NCBI RefSeq assembly: GCF_014323705.1 | Contig: NZ_JABVEC010000028.1 | Span: 1-64,000 of the forward strand | Length of the DNA stretch: 64,000 bases | Source of the DNA: Actinomadura alba | GTDB taxonomy: Bacteria; Actinomycetota; Actinomycetes; Streptosporangiales; Streptosporangiaceae | Reading direction: 5' to 3' | Shown: positions 25,228-33,177 of the stretch, one piece after another | Position numbering within the stretch: position 1 is the first letter of the stretch | Layout: each line of letters begins with the position of its first letter | The notes under the pieces: generated by a model | Told to the model about the DNA's origin: nothing | The model's input: the letters and a program-made list of their open reading frames with translations, nothing else | The model's database searches: none | Position numbers and translations under genes: made by a program

Positions 25228-26265
25228 ATGTCCGATTCGCGAGATGTGGCCGAATCAGGAGCACTGCTGGACGGTCTTGGCGTCAGCGCCGCCGAGGAGG
25301 CCGCCTACCGGGCTCTGCTGAGGCATGGCCCCACACCGCTCACGGGGCTGGCCCCCGTGGCCCGTACCTCGGTGACGGCACTGCGGCGGATGCTTCCCCG
25401 GCTGGAGGAGTTCGGTCTGGTGACCCGCCTGCCGGGCCGCCCGCTGCGGCTCCTGGCCACCCCGCCGCACGTCGCCGTGGAAGGCCTGGTGGCGCGGCGC
25501 CAAGAGGCGATCGCCCATAGCCGGGCCGCGATCGGGCTGCTCGCCGCCGAGATGTCCACTCTCGACGGGCCACACCCCGAGGAACTGCTGGAGATCGTCA
25601 ACGGCAAGGCCGCGATCGCGTCACGATACCTCCAGCTCCAAAAAGGGGTACGGGAGGAGTTCCTCGTCCTGGTCCGCCCGCCGTACGCGAACGACTTCTC
25701 GCGACCGGACGAGCAGCAGGAGGCGGTCATGCGGCGCGGAGCCCGCGTGCGCGGCATCTACGGCCCACATGCCTTCGACGAGCCGTACGCCTTCGAACAC
25801 ACCCGACGGGCGATCACCGCGGGGGAAGAGGCACGCGTGGGGAACGTTCCCGTCAAGCTCGCCATCGCCGACCGGCACACCGCGCTGCTGCCGCTGACCT
25901 CCGAGAGCGCCACCGCGGTGGACAGCGCCCTCGTCGTCCGCCCGTCCGCTCTGCTCGACTCCCTCATCTCGCTGTTCGAGGTGCTCTGGACGGCCGCCAC
26001 CCCTCTCACGCTCACGAAGGTCGACTCGCCTTCGGGAACAAGGCCGAGCGACGCCGACATCCTCACGCTCATGGCGGCGGGCATGAAGGACGACGCGATC
26101 GCCCGTCAGCTCGGGGTCAGCCCGCGGACCCTGCAGCGCCGCCTGCACGACCTGCTGGATCGGCTCGGTGCCCGCACCCGCTTCCAGGCCGGGCTGATCG
26201 CCGCCCGGAAGGGATGGCTGGACGACCCCGATCATCTCCCGCACGCGGACGGCCGGACGAACTGA
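25228..26265 (+). CDS. TrmB-like/LuxR-type helix-turn-helix regulator
   Basis: This 345-aa regulator has an N-terminal winged helix of TrmB type (LGVSAAEEAAYRALLRHGP, then VTALRRMLPRLEEFGLV). A central phospholipase-D-like sensor region follows, and a C-terminal LuxR-type helix-turn-helix (ILTLMAAGMKDDAIARQLGVSPRTLQRRLHDLL). This arrangement is common in actinobacteria. It is transcribed away from the subtilase gene with 165 bases between starts. Control of that protease is a reasonable guess. The inducer is unknown. Confidence 0.85.
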   Translation: MSDSRDVAESGALLDGLGVSAAEEAAYRALLRHGPTPLTGLAPVARTSVTALRRMLPRLEEFGLVTRLPGRPLRLLATPPHVAVEGLVARRQEAIAHSRAAIGLLAAEMSTLDGPHPEELLEIVNGKAAIASRYLQLQKGVREEFLVLVRPPYANDFSRPDEQQEAVMRRGARVRGIYGPHAFDEPYAFEHTRRAITAGEEARVGNVPVKLAIADRHTALLPLTSESATAVDSALVVRPSALLDSLISLFEVLWTAATPLTLTKVDSPSGTRPSDADILTLMAAGMKDDAIARQLGVSPRTLQRRLHDLLDRLGARTRFQAGLIAARKGWLDDPDHLPHADGRTN

Positions 26266-26302
26266 CACGCGCCTTTGGCGCCCGGCCGGAGAGGGCCCGG
26301 CT

Positions 26303-26959
26303 TCAGGGTTCGACCAGGCCGGCGCGAATGGCGTAGCGGGTCAGTTCGAGCCGATCGCGCATGCCGAGCTTCTGCAGGATGTTCGCGCGGTGCCGGTCGA
26401 CGGTCTTCACGCTGATGACGAGCATCTCGGCGATCTCCTTCGCGGAATTGCCCTCGGCGATCAGCTTGACGACCTCCTCTTCGCGAGGGGTCAGGATGCT
26501 CTCCGGCAGGCGGTCGCCCTGCCGGTCGCGCTGGAGGTAGTCGCGGATGAGGGCGGTGATCGCACCGGGGTAGAGGAAGGGTTCGCCGCGCATCGCCGCC
26601 CGGCACGCCTCCAGGAGGTCGCGGTCGGCGACCGACTTGAGCACGTAGCCCGAGGCGCCCGCCTTGAGCGATTCGAAGAAGTACTGCTCGTTGTCGTACA
26701 TGGACAGAATCAGGATGCGGATGCCGGGCTCGCGCCTGGAGATCTCGCGGGCCGCCTGGATGCCGGTCATGCGGGGCATCGCGATGTCGAGGATGGCCAG
26801 GTCGATCTCAGCGGCCGAGGCCGCCTCGACCGCCTCGGCGCCGTCGGCCGCCTCCGCGACCACTCTGAGGTCGGGTTCGGCGTCGAGGATCAGCCGTAGC
26901 CCACGGCGCACCAGCGTGTGATCGTCGGCCAGCAGGATCCGGGTCTCAGATGTGTGCAC
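26303..26959 (-). CDS. NarL/FixJ-type response regulator
   Basis: This 218-aa protein has a receiver domain with the acidic pocket DDH (about 12-14), phospho-acceptor D in DLAILDIAMP and K in LKSVADRD. A GerE/LuxR helix-turn-helix (LTPREEEVVKLIAEGNSAKEIAEMLVISVKTVDRHRANIL) completes it. The GTG start is 5 bases after the stop of its histidine kinase, so they form one operon. The target genes are not evident from the sequence. Confidence 0.93.
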   Translation of the reverse strand: MHTSETRILLADDHTLVRRGLRLILDAEPDLRVVAEAADGAEAVEAASAAEIDLAILDIAMPRMTGIQAAREISRREPGIRILILSMYDNEQYFFESLKAGASGYVLKSVADRDLLEACRAAMRGEPFLYPGAITALIRDYLQRDRQGDRLPESILTPREEEVVKLIAEGNSAKEIAEMLVISVKTVDRHRANILQKLGMRDRLELTRYAIRAGLVEP

Positions 26960-26964
26960 CGGGT

Positions 26965-27978
26965 TCAGCTCCGCTTCGCCGTGTGGGGTATGACCAGGCG
27001 CACCTCGGTGCCGCCGCCGGGCGGGGCGTCGATGGTGAGGCGGGCCCCGATGAGAAGGGCGCGCTCGCGCATGCCGCGGATCCCGGCCCCCTCATGCAGC
27101 ACCCCTCCGCGCCCGTCGTCGGTGATGCTCAGGGTCAGATCGCCGGCTCCCGCGGTGAGCGACAGCGTCACCCGGGTGGCGCGAGCGTGCCTGGTGACAT
27201 TGGTAAGGCTCTCCTGCGCGATCCGGTAGAGGACGAGTTCGGCCTCCGCGCTCAGGTGGGGCAGGTCGGGGTCGGCCCTGCGGGTGACCGGTACCCCGCT
27301 GAGCCGCGAGAAGTCGCTGCTGAGAGCACTCAGCGCGCTCTGCAGGCCGAGATCCTCCAGCACGCCGGGGCGCAGCCTGCGGGCCACCTGGCCGACCTCG
27401 TCAAGACTGCCGCGGACCGTCTCCTGTACTGCCTGCAGTTCCTCGCGAAGATCATCTGGGGCGCGGTCCACCGCGCTCTTCAGGCCCAAGAGCACCACCG
27501 TGAGGCTCTGGCCGATCTCGTCGTGCAGTTCGCGTGCGATGCGCTGCCGTTCGCCCTCCTGCGCCGCCAGGGCGTGCGCGCTGCTCGCGCTGCGTTCCGC
27601 CTCAAGCCGGTCCAGCATCGCGTTGAACGTGTCGATCAGGTGGGTGAGATCGCCGTTGCCGCTGTCGGTGAGCCGGTCTCCGGTGCGTAGCAGGTCGACT
27701 CGCTGCATCAGGGTGGCCAGCGCTCCGAGCGGCGCGAGGCTCGTGCGCAGCAACAGCGCGTTGGCGGTGAGGATGATCGCCAGTCCGACTATCAGGATCG
27801 GCACCTCGGTGAGCAGGACCGGCGACGACACCGTGGCGGGAGAGACCGCGAGCGCCAGCGTCCCGACCGTGAACACCAGCCCGTTGATGAGGAACAGCCG
27901 GCGGAACAGCGCTTGCGCGGGGGTGTGCACGCGTGGCCCGGATCTCGGCTTACCCCTTCTGCGGGCGCGGTCTCTCAT
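26965..27978 (-). CDS. NarL-type sensor histidine kinase (HisKA_3)
   Basis: The 337-aa kinase begins with a basic segment and two hydrophobic helices (LFLINGLVFTVGTLALAV and VPILIVGLAIILTANALLL) with almost no extracytoplasmic loop. A HAMP-like helix and the HisKA_3 dimerisation box ERQRIARELHDEIGQSL with the phospho-His follow. The ATPase domain has N box QESLTNVTRHA and G1 DDGRGG. The ATG at 27978 gives a compact start; longer frames run into the next promoter. The near absence of an external loop suggests membrane or intracellular sensing. Confidence 0.88.
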   Translation of the reverse strand: MRDRARRRGKPRSGPRVHTPAQALFRRLFLINGLVFTVGTLALAVSPATVSSPVLLTEVPILIVGLAIILTANALLLRTSLAPLGALATLMQRVDLLRTGDRLTDSGNGDLTHLIDTFNAMLDRLEAERSASSAHALAAQEGERQRIARELHDEIGQSLTVVLLGLKSAVDRAPDDLREELQAVQETVRGSLDEVGQVARRLRPGVLEDLGLQSALSALSSDFSRLSGVPVTRRADPDLPHLSAEAELVLYRIAQESLTNVTRHARATRVTLSLTAGAGDLTLSITDDGRGGVLHEGAGIRGMRERALLIGARLTIDAPPGGGTEVRLVIPHTAKRS

Positions 27979-28150
27979 CACACCAGCCTCATCCCCGGCA
28001 GGCACCTTTGTCCATTCGGCGTGACCCCCACTACGCACCCGCTCCTGCACCTTCCACCCCATGTCAGATGGGTGCTGGACCCAATGGTGGCGGTGGCCGG
28101 CGCTGCCGAGACTGGATGAAGGCACCGCAGGGCACGAGGGAGGTGATCAC

Positions 28151-28756
28151 GTGGTCGCGACAGGTCCGCACGCGCCGCTCGCCGGGAGCACGGCTCTCAC
28201 CCTGGCCGTCACGACGGGTCTGCTCCTTGCCGTGTTCGTGGTCTGCGCCTTCCGGGTCGTCGCCGAAGGCGAGCGGCTGGTGGTGTTCCGCTTCGGCCGG
28301 CTCGCCGCCGTCCAGGGCCCCGGCCTGGTCGTCGTGTTGCCGGGCGTCGATCGTGGGGTGCGCGTTTCCCTGGGCACGGACTACGTCGACCTCCTCTGGC
28401 TCGAAGCCGTCACGCGTGACGACGTGAAGGTGACCGTCAACGGCGCCGCACTGGCGACCGTGAGTGATCCGGTCTCGTACGTCCGCCACCCGGAGCCGCC
28501 GGTCTCGGCCACGGTCGCGGCGGCCGAGGCGGAGATCCGCGGATACGTCGCGGAACGCGACCTGGCGGAGCTGGTGGAACCGTCGGAGGCCGACCGGCGC
28601 GAGCTGTCGGCCAGAATCAGCCGCCGCACCCGCGTGTGGGGCGTCGAGGTCACGCTCGTCGAGTTCTCCCGGGTGCAGCTCCGGCTCCAGGCGGACCTGA
28701 TCCGCTGGGCCGAGGGCTTCGCCGACCGCGCCAGGCGCGTCGGGCGGACATCGTGA
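28151..28756 (+). CDS. Slipin/SPFH (band 7) domain protein
   Basis: This 201-aa protein has one N-terminal membrane helix (TALTLAVTTGLLLAVFVVCAF) and a band 7 domain starting VVAEGERLVVFRFGRLAAVQGPGL, the slipin signature. It is shorter than typical slipins (about 250 aa), lacking the C-terminal oligomerisation tail. GTG at 28151 follows GGGAGG by 7 bases. Slipins scaffold membrane microdomains and often regulate channels. Its stop overlaps the next small gene by GTGA, and the CBS protein and transporter follow. A function in organising that transporter is plausible but unproven. Confidence 0.85.
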   Translation: MVATGPHAPLAGSTALTLAVTTGLLLAVFVVCAFRVVAEGERLVVFRFGRLAAVQGPGLVVVLPGVDRGVRVSLGTDYVDLLWLEAVTRDDVKVTVNGAALATVSDPVSYVRHPEPPVSATVAAAEAEIRGYVAERDLAELVEPSEADRRELSARISRRTRVWGVEVTLVEFSRVQLRLQADLIRWAEGFADRARRVGRTS

Positions 28757-28881
28757 ACCCGGAAGGCGTGGTGCGCCGCTCGGATGAGGAAGGCACCCGC
28801 GACCTGACCCGCCGAACCCTTCCCGGCCGGCTCACCGCGCTCGAGCACGGTCCCGCCGAGATCACCGGAGATATGCCATGA
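28753..28881 (+). CDS. Small 42-aa protein between slipin and CBS genes
   Basis: A GTG start overlaps the slipin stop (GTGA) and the stop overlaps the CBS start (ATGA), so this frame fills the gap exactly. The product begins [18 protein letters not shown] and has no hydrophobic segment; it is rich in Arg, Glu and Thr. Third codon positions are mostly G or C, as in neighbours. No family is recognised. The double overlap is the main evidence that it is translated; it might serve mainly to couple ribosomes from slipin to the CBS gene. Confidence 0.6.
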   Translation: MNPEGVVRRSDEEGTRDLTRRTLPGRLTALEHGPAEITGDMP

Positions 28882-29384
28882 CCCGGCCGAGGACGGCCCG
28901 TCGCCCCGCCAACCGGAATGGTGCAATGCAAGCACGCGATATCGCCGTCAACGTACCGACCGTGACCGTGACCGACCCCGTGACCAAGGCAGTGCGGGTG
29001 ATGGTGGTGGGCCGCCTACCCGGGTTGATCGTCGTGGACGGCGGGATGCGCCCCCGGATGGTGCTCTCGGGCACCCAGGTGCTGCGCCTGGCGGTCCCGG
29101 GGTCCTACCAGGAGGATCCGGCGCTCGCCCGGACGATCGACGAGACCTACGCCGACCGGTTCTGGCAGGAACTCGGTGACCTCACTGTGGGCGACTGCCT
29201 ACCGCACCGGCCGGCCAAGCCGGTGACCGTACCGCTCGAGGCGACCTTGCTCGAAGTGGCCGCGCTCATGACCCGGCTGGGCAGCCCCCTCGTCGCGGTC
29301 GTCGACGGCAGCGGAGTCCTCGCCGGAGCGATCACCTTGGAGCGCCTGCTCACCAGCCTGGCCATCGCCGCGCCCGGCGACTGA
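28878..29384 (+). CDS. CBS domain-containing protein
   Basis: The 168-aa protein contains a pair of CBS motifs. The first covers about residues 18-65 ([36 protein letters not shown]). The second covers about 110-160 ([31 protein letters not shown], then [23 protein letters not shown]). CBS pairs bind adenine nucleotides and regulate enzymes and transporters. ATG at 28878 overlaps the 42-aa gene's stop and has CCGGAGA 7 bases upstream. With an ion transporter 240 bases downstream, it probably gates or senses for it. Confidence 0.87.
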   Translation: MTRPRTARRPANRNGAMQARDIAVNVPTVTVTDPVTKAVRVMVVGRLPGLIVVDGGMRPRMVLSGTQVLRLAVPGSYQEDPALARTIDETYADRFWQELGDLTVGDCLPHRPAKPVTVPLEATLLEVAALMTRLGSPLVAVVDGSGVLAGAITLERLLTSLAIAAPGD

Positions 29385-29489
29385 ACCGGCCCCAGCGACC
29401 CACCGCCGGCACGACCGGACGCGTGCCGCTGAACCACGCCCCCCTGGGCCCCCACCGCCGCAGTGCACACATCGTCCGGAGGTCATCTC

Positions 29490-29627
29490 ATGTACCGCTG
29501 TCCCGTCCCTACGCCATCACGGCGTGTCCCGCCACCACCGACCGGCCGGACGACCGGCGGCTCATGCCTCACCCGGGCGAACCCGGCCGCCACCATGTGC
29601 GCCGGACCACCGGGGCGTGAGCAGTGA
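29490..29627 (+). CDS. 45-aa leader peptide translationally coupled to the transporter gene
   Basis: A strong GGAGG lies 7 bases before ATG 29490. The frame runs 45 codons and ends at TGA 29625-29627, overlapping the transporter GTG by GTGA. The transporter itself has no good ribosome site and an in-frame stop two codons upstream, so its translation should depend on ribosomes finishing this peptide. The product (MYRCPVPTPSRRVPPPPTGR at its start) is rich in Pro, Arg and Thr with three Cys. It resembles a regulatory leader rather than a folded protein; proline runs could stall ribosomes. Confidence 0.6.
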   Translation: MYRCPVPTPSRRVPPPPTGRTTGGSCLTRANPAATMCAGPPGREQ

Positions 29628-30910
29628 GCGCTGCCATTGCTTTCACGATCTTCATCGTGGCGTTCTTCTTCATCGCCACGGAGAAGGCGAACAAGGTCAA
29701 AGTGGTGCTCATCGCCGCCGGTGCGATGGCGGTCCTCGGGCTCATCCCCGGCAAGGAGGTGTTCTTCTCCGAGCACGAGGGCATCGACTGGAACGTCATC
29801 TTCCTGCTACTGGGCATGATGATCATCGTCGGGGTCATCAAGCAGACAGGGCTCTTCGACTATCTCGCCATCTGGGCGGCCAAGAAATCGCGGGGGCAGC
29901 CGTACCGGCTCATGGTCATGCTGATGATCATCACCGCGATCGCCTCACCGTTCCTCGACAACGTCACCACCATCATGCTGGTCGCGCCGGTCACGGTGAT
30001 GGTCTGCGACCGGCTGCGCATCCCCGCCCAGCCGTACCTCATCGCCGAGGTCCTCGCCTCGAACATCGGTGGCGCGGCGACGCTCATCGGCGACCCACCC
30101 AACATCATCATCGGCAGCCGCGCCGGGCTCACCTTCAACGACTTCCTCGCCCACATGGCACCGGTCGTGATCGTCATCTTCGTGGTGTTCGTGCTGTTCA
30201 CCAGGGTGCTCTTCCGCAAAGCCTTCCGCTACAACCCCGACCACGTCGCCGCGGTCATGGCGCTGCAAGAGCGGCGGGCCATCACCGACCCGTGGTTGCT
30301 CGCCAGGTGCATGGGCGTACTCGCCGGCGTCGTCGCCGGGTTCGGCCTGCACTCCGTGGTGCACGTGGAACCCTCCATCGTCGCCCTCGTGGGCGCCGGC
30401 GTGATGCTGCTGGTCTCCCGTGCGGACGTGACAGGCGTCATGCGCGAGGTGGAGTGGACGACTCTGGTCTTCTTCATGGGCCTGTTCGCGATGGTCGCCG
30501 GGCTCTCCCATACGGGTGTCATCTCGGCCATAGGCACCCGGGTCGTGGACGCCCTCGGCGACGACCACTTCTTCGCGGCGACCGCGCTGCTGTTCGGCTC
30601 GAGCGTGCTGGGCGCCTTCTTCGACAACATCCCCTACGTCACCACGATGGCCCCCATCGTCGAGGGAATGGCCGCGCAGGTGCCCGACCCGCAGACGGAA
30701 CAGGCCCTGTGGTGGGCCTTCGCCCTGGGCGCCGATCTCGGCGGCAACGGCACCGCCGTGGCGGCCAGCGCCAATGTGGTCGCCATCGGCATCGCGGCCC
30801 GCACCGGGCACCCCATCAGCTTCTGGCAGTTCACCAAGTACGGCATCGTGGTCACCGCGTTCAGCACGCTGATCGCGTGGGCCTACGTCTGGCTGCGCTA
30901 TTTCAGCTGA
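29624..30910 (+). CDS. ArsB/NhaD family ion transporter
   Basis: This 428-aa IT-superfamily permease has about eleven helices. The two re-entrant family motifs are NIGGAATLIGDPPNIIIGS in the first half and GADLGGNGTAVAASANVVA in the second. These match the NhaD/P-protein/ArsB group, which exchange sodium for protons or extrude arsenite; the motif set does not decide which. The GTG start is forced by an in-frame stop at 29618-29620. The gene follows the slipin-CBS genes and the 45-aa leader, and two strong hairpins follow it. Confidence 0.9.
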   Translation: MSAAIAFTIFIVAFFFIATEKANKVKVVLIAAGAMAVLGLIPGKEVFFSEHEGIDWNVIFLLLGMMIIVGVIKQTGLFDYLAIWAAKKSRGQPYRLMVMLMIITAIASPFLDNVTTIMLVAPVTVMVCDRLRIPAQPYLIAEVLASNIGGAATLIGDPPNIIIGSRAGLTFNDFLAHMAPVVIVIFVVFVLFTRVLFRKAFRYNPDHVAAVMALQERRAITDPWLLARCMGVLAGVVAGFGLHSVVHVEPSIVALVGAGVMLLVSRADVTGVMREVEWTTLVFFMGLFAMVAGLSHTGVISAIGTRVVDALGDDHFFAATALLFGSSVLGAFFDNIPYVTTMAPIVEGMAAQVPDPQTEQALWWAFALGADLGGNGTAVAASANVVAIGIAARTGHPISFWQFTKYGIVVTAFSTLIAWAYVWLRYFS

Positions 30911-30922
30911 TGCCATGTCGAA

Positions 30923-30966
30923 GGCTCCGGCGCCGTCTTTCACGTGTGAAGGACGGCGTCGGAGCC
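30923..30966 (+). terminator. 21-bp stem terminator of the transporter operon
   Basis: The arms 30923-30943 and 30946-30966 are complementary except for two G-T pairs, with a 2-base tip. It begins 13 bases after the transporter stop. Confidence 0.78.
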
Positions 30967-30969
30967 GGG

Positions 30970-30993
30970 ACACTTCGGTGAGCGCCGAAGTGT
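30970..30993 (+). terminator. Second hairpin in tandem
   Basis: ACACTTCGG (30970-30978) pairs with CCGAAGTGT (30985-30993) across six bases, only four bases beyond the first hairpin. Together they form a double terminator before the TauE gene. Confidence 0.55.
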
Positions 30994-31100
30994 TCGCCGC
31001 CTAGCGTCGGCCGCATGACGCTCTCGTGGGACACCGGCCGGCGGACGGCCTGGCGCACCCCCGCCCCGGTCCGGGCGGCGGGAGCCCTCGAGGACACGGT

Positions 31101-31868
31101 GTGACGCCCGGGGAGATGCTCGCCGTGTTCGCGGCGGGCGTCAGTGCCGGCGCCATCAACGCCGTCGTCGGCTCCGGGACCCTGATCACCTTTCCCGTTC
31201 TGCTCGCCGTCGGCCTGTCACCCGTCACCGCCACGGTGTCCAACGCACTCGGGGTGATCCCCGGCTCCATCAGCGGAGCCGTCGGCTACCGAAGGGAACT
31301 CGGCGGCCAGGGCGGGCGGATCCTGAAGTTGAGCGCCGGCGCCCTGCTGGGTGGCCTCGCGGGCGCCACGCTCCTGCTGGCCCTGCCCGCCACGGCGTTC
31401 GAGGTGATCGTGCCGGCCCTGGTCGGCCTCGCCCTCGTCCTGGTCGTGCTCCAGCCCCTGATCGGCAGAAGCGTGCGGCATCGCCGCGAACCGACCGGCG
31501 ACTCCCCGCGCCGCGACGGTGGCCCGCTGCTGTTCACCGGCCTGACGCTCGCCAGCGTCTACGGCGGCTACTTCGCCGCCGCGCAGGGAATCATCTACAT
31601 GTCCCTGATGGGCATGCTCCTTGATGAGCCTCTGCAACGGCTGAATGCCGTCAAGAACGTGCTCGTCGCCGTCGTCAACGCCGTCGCCGCGCTCTTCTTC
31701 CTCTTCGTCGCGGACTTCGACTGGACGGCCGTCGTACTCATCGCGGCCGGTTCCGCCCTCGGCGGCCAGATCGGGGCCAAGGTAGGCCGCCGCTTCAGCC
31801 CCGCGGTCCTACGAACCCTCATCGTGACGATCGGTACCGCCGCCATCGTCCATCTGCTGCTCCACTGA
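31101..31868 (+). CDS. Sulfite exporter TauE/SafE family permease
   Basis: This 255-aa protein has about eight hydrophobic segments. The family repeat appears near both ends: MLAVFAAGVSAGAINAVVGSGTLITFPVLL and TLASVYGGYFAAAQGIIYMSLMGM. Members export sulfite, sulfoacetate or other organic anions. GTG at 31101 is chosen because the first helix follows within six residues; the ribosome site (CGAGG at about 31089) is weak. It is separated from the NhaD-type gene by terminators, so it is probably expressed on its own. Confidence 0.86.
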   Translation: MTPGEMLAVFAAGVSAGAINAVVGSGTLITFPVLLAVGLSPVTATVSNALGVIPGSISGAVGYRRELGGQGGRILKLSAGALLGGLAGATLLLALPATAFEVIVPALVGLALVLVVLQPLIGRSVRHRREPTGDSPRRDGGPLLFTGLTLASVYGGYFAAAQGIIYMSLMGMLLDEPLQRLNAVKNVLVAVVNAVAALFFLFVADFDWTAVVLIAAGSALGGQIGAKVGRRFSPAVLRTLIVTIGTAAIVHLLLH

Positions 31869-31900
31869 GGCGAAGCGACTGCTCCACTGAGGCGAGCGGC
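31857..31900 (+). repeat. 22-bp tandem duplication over a stop codon
   Basis: CTGCTCCACTGAGGCGA occurs at 31857-31873 and again at 31879-31895, so a 22-bp unit has been duplicated. The first copy contains the TauE gene stop (TGA 31866-31868). The coding frame is unaffected. Confidence 0.75.
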
Positions 31901-32098
31901 CGGCATGAGTCCGCCCCGAGGTGCGCATCGCTCACGCTCCCGTCGTGGAGCCGGGCCGGACGATCACCAGGATGATCGACTTCGGGCGGATACGCCGTAA
32001 ACTGCCGAGAAGACAGGGATCCTGAACACAGGTGGGATGAGGGCCATGGCCGGTCTGAAGCCGGGCGGAACGCAAGCGACACAGCCGGACATGGCGCC

Positions 32099-33028
32099 GT
32101 GCGAGCGCTGACCGCGGGCACCCTCACCGGAACATGGGCGACGGTGCTGCTGCCCATCGGCGAGGACGACCGCATCGACTGGGAGCGGCTGAGCGAACAG
32201 GTCCGCGAACTCGTCGCCGCCGGGGTCGACGGCATCTACACCAACGGCTCGAGTGGTGAATTCTGGGCGCAGACCGAGGAGGAGTTCGACCGGCTGTCCA
32301 CCGTGGTCGCGGACGCCTGCGAGCGCGCGGGGATGAGGTTCCAGATCGGCGCCGCACACTCGAGCCCGCAGACGGCCCTCAGCCGGGTGCGCCGGGCCAG
32401 GGACCTGTCGCCGGGCGCGATCCAGGTGATCCTGCCGGACTGGTTCGCACCCAGTGACCAGGAGTCCTTGGCCTTCCTGCGCCGCATGGCCGACGAGGCC
32501 GCGCCGGTGCCGCTGGTGCTCTACAACCCACCCCACGCCAAGCGAGTCCTGACCGCCTTGGACCATGCGCGGCTGCTCGACACGGTGCCCGAGATCGTCG
32601 GCATCAAGGTCGCCGACGGCGACGGGCCGTGGTACGACGCCATGGCGCCGGTCAGCGAACGTGTCGCGATGTTCGTACCCGGTCACCATCTCGCCACGGG
32701 GTACGGCCGCGGCGCGGCGGGCGCGTACTCCAACGTGGCCTGTCTGCACCCGCGGGCGGCCGTGCGGTGGTGGGAACAGATCACGACGGACCATGTGACC
32801 GCCGAGGCGCTCGAGGCGCGGTTGCGGACGTTCCTCGATAACGAGGTGCTGCCGCTCCAACGTCAGTACGGCTACTGCAACGCGGCGCTGGACAAGCTCC
32901 TGGCGGCGATCGGCGACTGGGCCGCGGTGGGCACCCGGATGCGATGGCCGTACCAGGGTGTGCCGGACACCGACGTACGCAGGCTGCGAGCCGTGGCACA
33001 GGACCGGCTGCCCGAGTTCGTCACCTGA
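32099..33028 (+). CDS. Dihydrodipicolinate synthase/N-acetylneuraminate lyase family aldolase
   Basis: This 309-aa class I aldolase has a TIM-barrel. The active site shows GIYTNGSSGEFW (the GT/ST-like pyruvate-carboxylate loop), the YNPPH tyrosine motif and the Schiff-base lysine in IVGIKVADG. This group includes DapA, NanA and several sugar-acid aldolases. It is not near lysine biosynthesis genes, so a catabolic aldolase or lyase is more likely than DapA. GTG at 32099 has a poor ribosome site but there is no better in-frame start. A DapA-like call beyond the family level is not supported. Confidence 0.87.
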   Translation: MRALTAGTLTGTWATVLLPIGEDDRIDWERLSEQVRELVAAGVDGIYTNGSSGEFWAQTEEEFDRLSTVVADACERAGMRFQIGAAHSSPQTALSRVRRARDLSPGAIQVILPDWFAPSDQESLAFLRRMADEAAPVPLVLYNPPHAKRVLTALDHARLLDTVPEIVGIKVADGDGPWYDAMAPVSERVAMFVPGHHLATGYGRGAAGAYSNVACLHPRAAVRWWEQITTDHVTAEALEARLRTFLDNEVLPLQRQYGYCNAALDKLLAAIGDWAAVGTRMRWPYQGVPDTDVRRLRAVAQDRLPEFVT

Positions 33029-33097
33029 CCAACGCCTCGCCCGACGTGATGGTCGACTGGACGAGGCGGACGGGTCGCGCCCGTCGATCGGCCATCG

Positions 33098-33127
33098 GGG
33101 TGATGCCGGCGTCGTCCGGCATCACCC
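33098..33127. terminator. Bidirectional terminator, aldolase and yceI
   Basis: GGGTGATGCCGG (33098-33109) and CCGGCATCACCC (33116-33127) form a perfect 12-bp stem with a 6-base loop between two convergent genes. Confidence 0.75.
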
Positions 33128-33177
33128 ACATCCGCACGACTCGCACCCGCGGCGGACAGGTCGGATCGAACCGGTGA

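Noticed and set aside
29624-30910. Assignment of the transporter as arsenite pump ArsB
   Set aside because: The motifs fit both ArsB and NhaD-type members, and no arsenic-resistance gene is nearby.
32099-33028. Assignment as DapA of lysine synthesis
   Set aside because: Family motifs are present, but context lacks lysine genes and related aldolases share the same motifs.
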